DNA of 64,000 nt from Pseudomonas sp. DY-1 (GTDB taxonomy: Bacteria; Pseudomonadota; Gammaproteobacteria; Pseudomonadales; Pseudomonadaceae): assembly GCF_003626975.1 (NCBI RefSeq), contig NZ_CP032616.1, positions 3,348,001 to 3,412,000 on the forward strand. Reading direction: 5' to 3'. Shown here piece by piece: positions 60,129 through 64,000 of this stretch. The notes beneath the pieces were generated by a model, which made no database searches, was not told the DNA's origin, and was given only the letters and a program-made list of their open reading frames with translations. How positions within the stretch are numbered: the stretch's first letter is position 1; the number at the start of each line of letters is the position of its first letter. The position numbers were made by a program, and so were the translations under genes.

Positions 60129-61297
60129 TTAACCCTCCCCCTCAAATACGAAACCCTTCTATTTAACCTATCCACGGGAACTCCAGGCCAGTTATTATAG
60201 TTATAAACTCCTCTGGAAAAATTCAAATAATCGTTATCCACAAATGGCTTTTGTATAATTCGCCTAGTCGCACCCGTGTAGTCACCTCTATATATTAGAT
60301 CAACAACAACATCTCTAACCTTCCAGTTTGTCTCTTCCCAGCACAAAACTCCATATACCTCTCGGGTATCTTTCTTACTTGAAATCTCCACAACCCTCTC
60401 TTTCATGTATGTATATACAGGCAAAAATAGGTCGTGCTGCTTTCTTGTTATTCTTTGCTTGCAAACATTAGCAGGAGCACTATTCAAATAGATCCTCGCC
60501 GCCTCTCCCTTAAGCCCCTCAGCCCCCATCAACCAAGACAACAAAGGTTCCTGTATTCCAGCCGCTCGCAAATCAGCAGCGGGAGTTGGCCGCTGCCCAA
60601 GATCATACCCCCGTCCAATCGTCACTCCCGACACTCCACCAGGCCAATGGGCAACACGACTAAAGTATCTATACAAGGGGTGCGTTCCATCTTCTATGTC
60701 ATTACCTTCAACATCAAAAGTTAGCTGACCATATGGAACCTTAAGCCATCCAATATCATTCTCATCAACCATTTCCGAAAGACTTGTCATTACTCCAACC
60801 GGGTGCAAATGATAAATCCTCCCTACTTCTGGAAGTTCAACCTTGATCGCCACCTCCTTCCACCAACTCAACTGTTTGATTCGCTCTTTTTCCACCACCC
60901 AGTTCAGAATTGGTGCGGAAGTGGTGTGCCCCAACACTTTATCCAGCGCATCCCACTTTCTTTCCTGGTAATACCATTCACTTTCGTAATGAATAACCAG
61001 TTGAGAAATAGACTGGGCATGCGCCGGTATACGCAGTGCCGCCTGCAACACTTCGGCGGTCATTCTGCCGTCGCGGTTGGTATCGATGATCTCGTAGAGG
61101 CGGGATCTGACTGGCCCCCTATCAGACTTGTCGGCCCTGGCGCGGCTGGATTCGATAGCCTCGTCAGCCAACGAAGCGGACATCGACTGAAGGAAATATG
61201 CCAAGGCATTGTGCGGTGGGTCGTCGTTGTAGATGACGTCAAAGCCCTCCCAGGACCACGTACTGAGCCAAGGCGAAACCCCAAGTTCTTCACGCAC
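60125..61297 (-). CDS. pesticin-like muramidase effector module 1, 5'-truncated
   Basis: 390 residues from the first usable GTG. Residues 72-83 form an EF-hand-like loop (DTNRDGRMTAEV) whose twelfth position is Val83, so calcium binding may be impaired. Residues about 190-385 match the pesticin C-terminal muramidase: LTFDVEGND with Glu197, WPGGVSGVTIGRGYDLGQR with Thr226 and Asp232, corresponding to pesticin Glu178, Thr201 and Asp207, and later VVVDLIYRGD. The reading frame starts exactly at the end of an IS5-type transposase remnant, with no ribosome site, so an N-terminal delivery region has been lost. It cleaves peptidoglycan glycan chains if active. Delivery by type VI secretion is inferred. 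Confidence 0.75.
   Translation of the reverse strand: MREELGVSPWLSTWSWEGFDVIYNDDPPHNALAYFLQSMSASLADEAIESSRARADKSDRGPVRSRLYEIIDTNRDGRMTAEVLQAALRIPAHAQSISQLVIHYESEWYYQERKWDALDKVLGHTTSAPILNWVVEKERIKQLSWWKEVAIKVELPEVGRIYHLHPVGVMTSLSEMVDENDIGWLKVPYGQLTFDVEGNDIEDGTHPLYRYFSRVAHWPGGVSGVTIGRGYDLGQRPTPAADLRAAGIQEPLLSWLMGAEGLKGEAARIYLNSAPANVCKQRITRKQHDLFLPVYTYMKERVVEISSKKDTREVYGVLCWEETNWKVRDVVVDLIYRGDYTGATRRIIQKPFVDNDYLNFSRGVYNYNNWPGVPVDRLNRRVSYLRGRVK
60924..61167. repeat. 244-bp repeat, copy 1 (pre-toxin region)
   Basis: Aligns without gaps to 62794-63037 with 5 differences (about 98% identity). It codes for the EF-hand and following helix region shared by both pesticin-like modules; flanking sequence diverges abruptly on both sides. 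Confidence 0.93.
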
Positions 61298-61514
61298 TCA
61301 GCTGTCGGGTAATGCGGCTCGATAGGGACAACCAAGCCCTTCCACGGCAACACTGATCCAGTTCGATCAGGAACAACTCCTCGCGGGTTTGCTTGTACTT
61401 GCCTGCGTACTCGGCATCAGCGATGGTCATCTGTTTAATCGGAAAGCTCGGCGGGTGCACTTCAGGTATTTTCCAAAATCTGAATGTCTTCTTCAGAGCT
61501 TCCCCCGGAAGCAC
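61298..61514 (-). mobile_element. IS5-family transposase N-terminal remnant, frameshifted
   Basis: From the ATG at 61430 the minus strand encodes MTIADAEYAGKYKQTREELF then LIELDQ; after a one-base frame change it continues LPWKGLVVPIEPHYPTAE. This is the well-known start of IS5-group transposases (ADAEYAGKRKQTR, ELFLIEMD, VPWKGL, IEPHYPK). Upstream, the GAAGCTCTGAAGAAG stretch near 61495 may be part of the IS left end. Only about 45 codons remain, so the element is dead, and its inner edge coincides with the start of the pesticin module 1 open frame. Confidence 0.7.
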
Positions 61515-61530
61515 GCCCTGTCGATGGAAA

Positions 61531-62037
61531 TCAGAATTCCTCCCTCATGCACTCAAGTAAGTTTTTATTTTTTTTTGTTAACGGAAACTTAAGACCATCA
61601 ACATCCGCATGCGCTCCACATATCCCAAGACCTAATGCCGTAGGATCTACCCCTTGAGACCTTATTATAATATCGTCCCCATTTCTGACCAAGCGTATTG
61701 CACCTTCGCCTGTACCCCTAAACAGCTCTCCGGCCACAAATTGCATATCAAATGAAAATGAGCACACGTGCTGACTGGCTTGAGTACTGTATAAACTCAC
61801 CCTATATCCAAAAATAGATTTACCTATGCTTAAGTAATCATGAAACTCATCAGAACAAGATGCACCATCAATTGGAGAAGTGCATAAATAGCTTTCATTT
61901 TCATAGCACCCACTCCAGTCGCCGCTCCAAAGCACCTCCCCCTCTTCCCTGCTACTTACCGAAGAATTATCATTTTCTTCAGAAGAACATACAGATACGG
62001 CAGTAATCATTAGCAAAATAACGGACAAATGTTTCAT
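61531..62037 (-). CDS. putative secreted immunity protein of pesticin-like module 2
   Basis: 168 residues. N-terminal signal MKHLSVILLMITAVSVCSS; the Cys17 could be lipidated but the -1 residue is Val, so a cleavable signal is as likely. Several further cysteines (YENESYLCTS, GASCSDE, HVCSFSF, LGICGAHADVDG) suggest disulfides in a periplasmic protein. No family recognised. Its ATG overlaps the toxin module stop by 4 bases (ATGA at 62034-62037), as expected for an antidote of a peptidoglycan-cutting toxin. A nine-A tract (T at 61568-61576 on the + strand) lies near its 3' end. Confidence 0.65.
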   Translation of the reverse strand: MKHLSVILLMITAVSVCSSEENDNSSVSSREEGEVLWSGDWSGCYENESYLCTSPIDGASCSDEFHDYLSIGKSIFGYRVSLYSTQASQHVCSFSFDMQFVAGELFRGTGEGAIRLVRNGDDIIIRSQGVDPTALGLGICGAHADVDGLKFPLTKKNKNLLECMREEF

Positions 62038-63101
62038 TTAGCCTTCCTGCCAGTTAAGTACTTGGCACGCCCTCTTCCTGCCTCATACTGCGTAAGCTCA
62101 GGGGTCTCGCGTATGTAGGCAGCAAGCTTCTCAGAGTTATTTTCTGATATATATGGAATTTGCCTATCCCATATACGCCCTTGTTGATAAGTTAAGTCTA
62201 CCGCTATGTCCTGAATACGTGAATCAAGAGAATCCCAAGAAGCTTCTCCAGCACCTACGGCATTGGAATACCGCTCCATTGCTGCAGACAGATACCCTGG
62301 ATAAACCACAGCTTCAAATAGTACGCGCTGCGCCTCTCTAGAAATAGCTCCAAACGCATCCCTATTTGTGCTTACAAAGTCTCTTGCTACTTGCCCGTAC
62401 AAACCTGCTCCAGTAGAAAAACGCTTGGCAGCAACTGGCTCAACCCCCGCGACAATAAGATCTGCATAGACTGATGCTGAGGTACGATGACGCATGTCAT
62501 AACCGCGCCCCAAAGTTACTCCAGATGCCCCACCCGGCCAATGCAAGCGCCTACTAAAGTAGAAGCTTGCTGGATCGTCATTTCCTTCAGCATCAAAAGT
62601 CACTTGACCTGTTTCAACTACCAAATCGTTAGCACGCGGCATCATATTTAACTGAGTTAATAGTCTGATTGGATGTAAGTGACAAACCCTCCCACTTTTT
62701 GGAAATATTCCTTTCGCAGCCACTTCTCCCCACCAAGCAAGTTTCTTGACTCGTTCTTTCTCCGCAATCCAATTAAGCATTGGTGCCGAGAACGTGTGCC
62801 CCAACACTTTATCCAGCGCATCCCACTTTCTTTCCTGGTAATACCATTCACTTTCGTAATGAATAACCAGTTGAGAAACAGACTGAGCATGCGCCGGTAT
62901 ACGCAGTGCCGCCTGCAACTCTTTGGCGGTCATTCTGCCGTCGCGGTTGGTATCGATGATCTCGTAGAGGCGGGATCTGACTGGCCCCCTATCAGACTTG
63001 TCGGCCCTGGCGCGGTTGGATTCGATAGCCTCGTCAGTCTCGGTCCTCAGCAGTTCGATCTTCTGCTCAGACGACAGACCATCGAGGATGACGCGAAGCA
63101 C
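62034..63101 (-). CDS. pesticin-like muramidase effector module 2, N-terminus missing
   Basis: 355 residues from a GTG at 63101, but the same frame stays open to a TGA at 63282-63284 and codes recognisable continuing protein (AEHLSAKNKTWLKLTKDTPV, then THQPCYNKTSPQNQAHPGTP) without a usable start. EF-hand loop 50-61 is canonical (DTNRDGRMTAKE, Glu at position 12). The pesticin domain keeps Glu172 in TFDAEGND, Thr196 in GGASGVTLGRG, Asp202 in GYDM, and VDLTYQQG as in pesticin. The first half is about identical to module 1 over residues 23-105 while the C-terminal toxin halves differ. This is a displaced effector tip, not a complete gene. Confidence 0.75.
   Translation of the reverse strand: MLRVILDGLSSEQKIELLRTETDEAIESNRARADKSDRGPVRSRLYEIIDTNRDGRMTAKELQAALRIPAHAQSVSQLVIHYESEWYYQERKWDALDKVLGHTFSAPMLNWIAEKERVKKLAWWGEVAAKGIFPKSGRVCHLHPIRLLTQLNMMPRANDLVVETGQVTFDAEGNDDPASFYFSRRLHWPGGASGVTLGRGYDMRHRTSASVYADLIVAGVEPVAAKRFSTGAGLYGQVARDFVSTNRDAFGAISREAQRVLFEAVVYPGYLSAAMERYSNAVGAGEASWDSLDSRIQDIAVDLTYQQGRIWDRQIPYISENNSEKLAAYIRETPELTQYEAGRGRAKYLTGRKAK
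62794..63037. repeat. 244-bp repeat, copy 2 (pre-toxin region)
   Basis: Partner of 60924-61167, same orientation, 5 mismatches in 244 bases. Recombination between copies would delete the module 2 toxin, its antidote and the IS remnant, or swap tips. Confidence 0.93.
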
Positions 63102-63310
63102 AAGAAAATCTGCGCTGCGTGGCGTGCCGGGGTGAGCTTGGTTTTGCGGCGACGTCTTGTTGTAGCAGGGCTGGTGAGTAATTACCGGCGTGTCTTTGGT
63201 GAGCTTCAGCCATGTTTTGTTTTTGGCCGATAGATGTTCTGCCCACGCCCGGCTCGCGCCTCCCCTATTTACCTCAAAATTTCACTGCACAAGCAGCAAA
63301 AGCATACAGA

Positions 63311-63883
63311 CTACATATTTTGAACCTTCATCCTGAAGAAGCACGAGTCAAAATCTTCTTCATATAGGATTTTTGCCAAGGCACAATTTTCCCTAAAATA
63401 TGCATCTCCCTCCGCCCCAAAAGAAGCGCTCATTACTGCCTCATAAACACTTGACATTCGCCCCTTATCTCCCATAATCGCCAACTCTGAAATCCTTTTT
63501 ATTTCCCCCCCACCCCAACCGGTTTCTATATAAACAAGCTCTAAAAATCTAAAATAAGTCATGGAAGAAACACAACTATCCCTCTCTATTCCGGCCTCCT
63601 CCCCAGGATAAACGGAATAGTAAATATGCTTGCACCGTGAATCCCTGAATTTAACCCATAGGCGTTGACCATCAACAAGCTGTTTCCTATAAATAAAATT
63701 CTCATCTCCCAGCACTTCCTTATAGCGGTCATTGAGTAATTTATCGACTGCCACATAGGACCTATTTATGCATTTCAATATTTCACTAGTAGCAATGCTT
63801 GATGGCAGGCAGCGCTCATTTGAAAGTACTCTCCCCGAAAACACCGACCCGAATATGAAAAACACTATTGCCAGCAGTTGCAT
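63311..63883 (-). CDS. LprI-type (DUF1311) lysozyme-inhibitor-like immunity protein
   Basis: 190 residues. Signal peptide about 1-21 (MQLLAIVFFIFGSVFSGRVL), then a DUF1311/LprI domain: cysteines at 25, 38, 84 and 104, NRSYVAVDKLLNDRYKEVL, and the signature QRLWVKFRDSRC. LprI proteins inhibit lysozymes in the periplasm. A C-terminal extension of about 70 residues follows. Its start overlaps the stop of the upstream muramidase fragment by 19 bases, so it is probably the cognate immunity protein. Confidence 0.8.
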   Translation of the reverse strand: MQLLAIVFFIFGSVFSGRVLSNERCLPSSIATSEILKCINRSYVAVDKLLNDRYKEVLGDENFIYRKQLVDGQRLWVKFRDSRCKHIYYSVYPGEEAGIERDSCVSSMTYFRFLELVYIETGWGGGEIKRISELAIMGDKGRMSSVYEAVMSASFGAEGDAYFRENCALAKILYEEDFDSCFFRMKVQNM

Positions 63884-64000
63884 TTCAAACCTCTCTCAAA
63901 TAATTTTGCCTCTTGTTCCCTGCGAACGATCACCCCGCCAAGACCAGGCTTCCCCTCCCAGAGCCTTTTCATCGACCGAATTCTTCCCGGAACGCGCTCT
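63865..64000 (-). CDS. C-terminal fragment of a muramidase-like effector (cut by window edge)
   Basis: The open frame entering from the right edge reads ERVPGRIRSMKRLWEGKPGL, GGVIVRREQEAKLFERGLKC, then NCWQ and stop TAG at 63865. The RRExExxLFERG element resembles the C-terminal end of phage-type (GH24) lysozymes and related type VI muramidases. The overlap with the LprI-type gene gives the toxin-antidote arrangement again. The catalytic part lies outside the window. Confidence 0.6.
   Translation of the reverse strand, partial: ERVPGRIRSMKRLWEGKPGLGGVIVRREQEAKLFERGLKCNCWQ

Noticed and set aside
60434..60724. 96-codon + strand frame within the pesticin module 1
   Set aside because: Antisense to a sequence with conserved catalytic motifs; no protein features.
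61060..61353. 97-codon frame initially considered a separate small gene
   Set aside because: Its first half is the shifted continuation of the IS5-type transposase remnant and the rest is the wrong frame of pesticin module 1.
59741..64000. Whether this is a prophage lysis cassette
   Set aside because: Lysozyme-like domains are present but there is no holin, spanin, terminase or tail gene, and each module is paired with a secreted protein, which fits toxin-immunity better.

Overview
The window is chromosomal DNA from a Pseudomonas species. Gene content, high G+C, REP-type palindromes and gene order all point there. From memory, the order from hrpB to mpl follows the P. aeruginosa PAO1 block around PA3961-PA4020 almost gene for gene; this is recollection and not a computed alignment. 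I see no rRNA, tRNA, CRISPR array or prophage.

Layout. 1-10,060: hrpB (cut by the left edge), a small lipoprotein, a DinB-like protein, a FieF-type metal exporter, a MAPEG protein, an Lrp-type regulator, a DUF2788 protein, rluE, a metallo-beta-lactamase-fold hydrolase, amn, and an aidB-like acyl-CoA dehydrogenase with its own TetR regulator, which sits beside a perfect 16-bp inverted repeat. 10,066-23,944: the hybrid sensor kinase ladS, thiD-thiE-hemL with a membrane protein, a Sel1-repeat protein, a DUF1820 protein, miaB-phoH(ybeZ)-ybeY-corC-lnt, a YdcF-like protein and a zinc-ribbon protein. 24,200-30,160: leuS, lptE, holA, arfA (with a strong hairpin inside its coding sequence) and sltB3. 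30,303-41,519: lipA facing a long leftward cell-envelope and growth block: lipB, ybeD, dacC, rlpA, sltB1, rodA, mrdA, rlmH, rsfS, nadD, proA. 41,790-54,553: an RhlA-like hydrolase with a possible PilZ-like tail, a methyltransferase, a 3-methyladenine glycosylase, a DedA-PAP2 fusion, a Lon-N-domain protein, lrgBA, a MaoC hydratase, a MORN-repeat/caspase-like lipoprotein, an NAD(P)-binding protein, a methyltransferase, a YbaK-type deacylase, a YceK-like lipoprotein, ubiX and mpl. 54,754-59,418: 2-aminoethylphosphonate (AEP) catabolism, made up of a LysR regulator divergent from phnW, an OPA-type transporter and phnX.

From about 59,560 to the right edge the composition changes to AT-rich accessory DNA. 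All genes there lie on the minus strand and look like a chain of displaced toxin C-termini, each followed by its own small secreted (likely periplasmic) antidote gene. In transcription order (right to left) the chain is: the last about 44 codons of a muramidase-like effector; an LprI-type lysozyme inhibitor; a pesticin-like muramidase module; an overlapping small secreted protein; a remnant of an IS5-type transposase; a second pesticin-like muramidase module; and an overlapping secreted protein broken by a frameshift at a G5 tract. Both pesticin modules keep the family's Glu, Thr and Asp catalytic positions, share a 244-bp segment differing at 5 positions that includes an EF-hand loop, and lack a normal N-terminus. 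This is the arrangement expected for orphan effector-immunity cassettes of a polymorphic (most likely type VI-delivered) antibacterial toxin. The intact parent gene probably lies beyond the right edge, and no VgrG, PAAR, Hcp or Rhs delivery domain is visible in the window. It is the most interesting part of the sequence.
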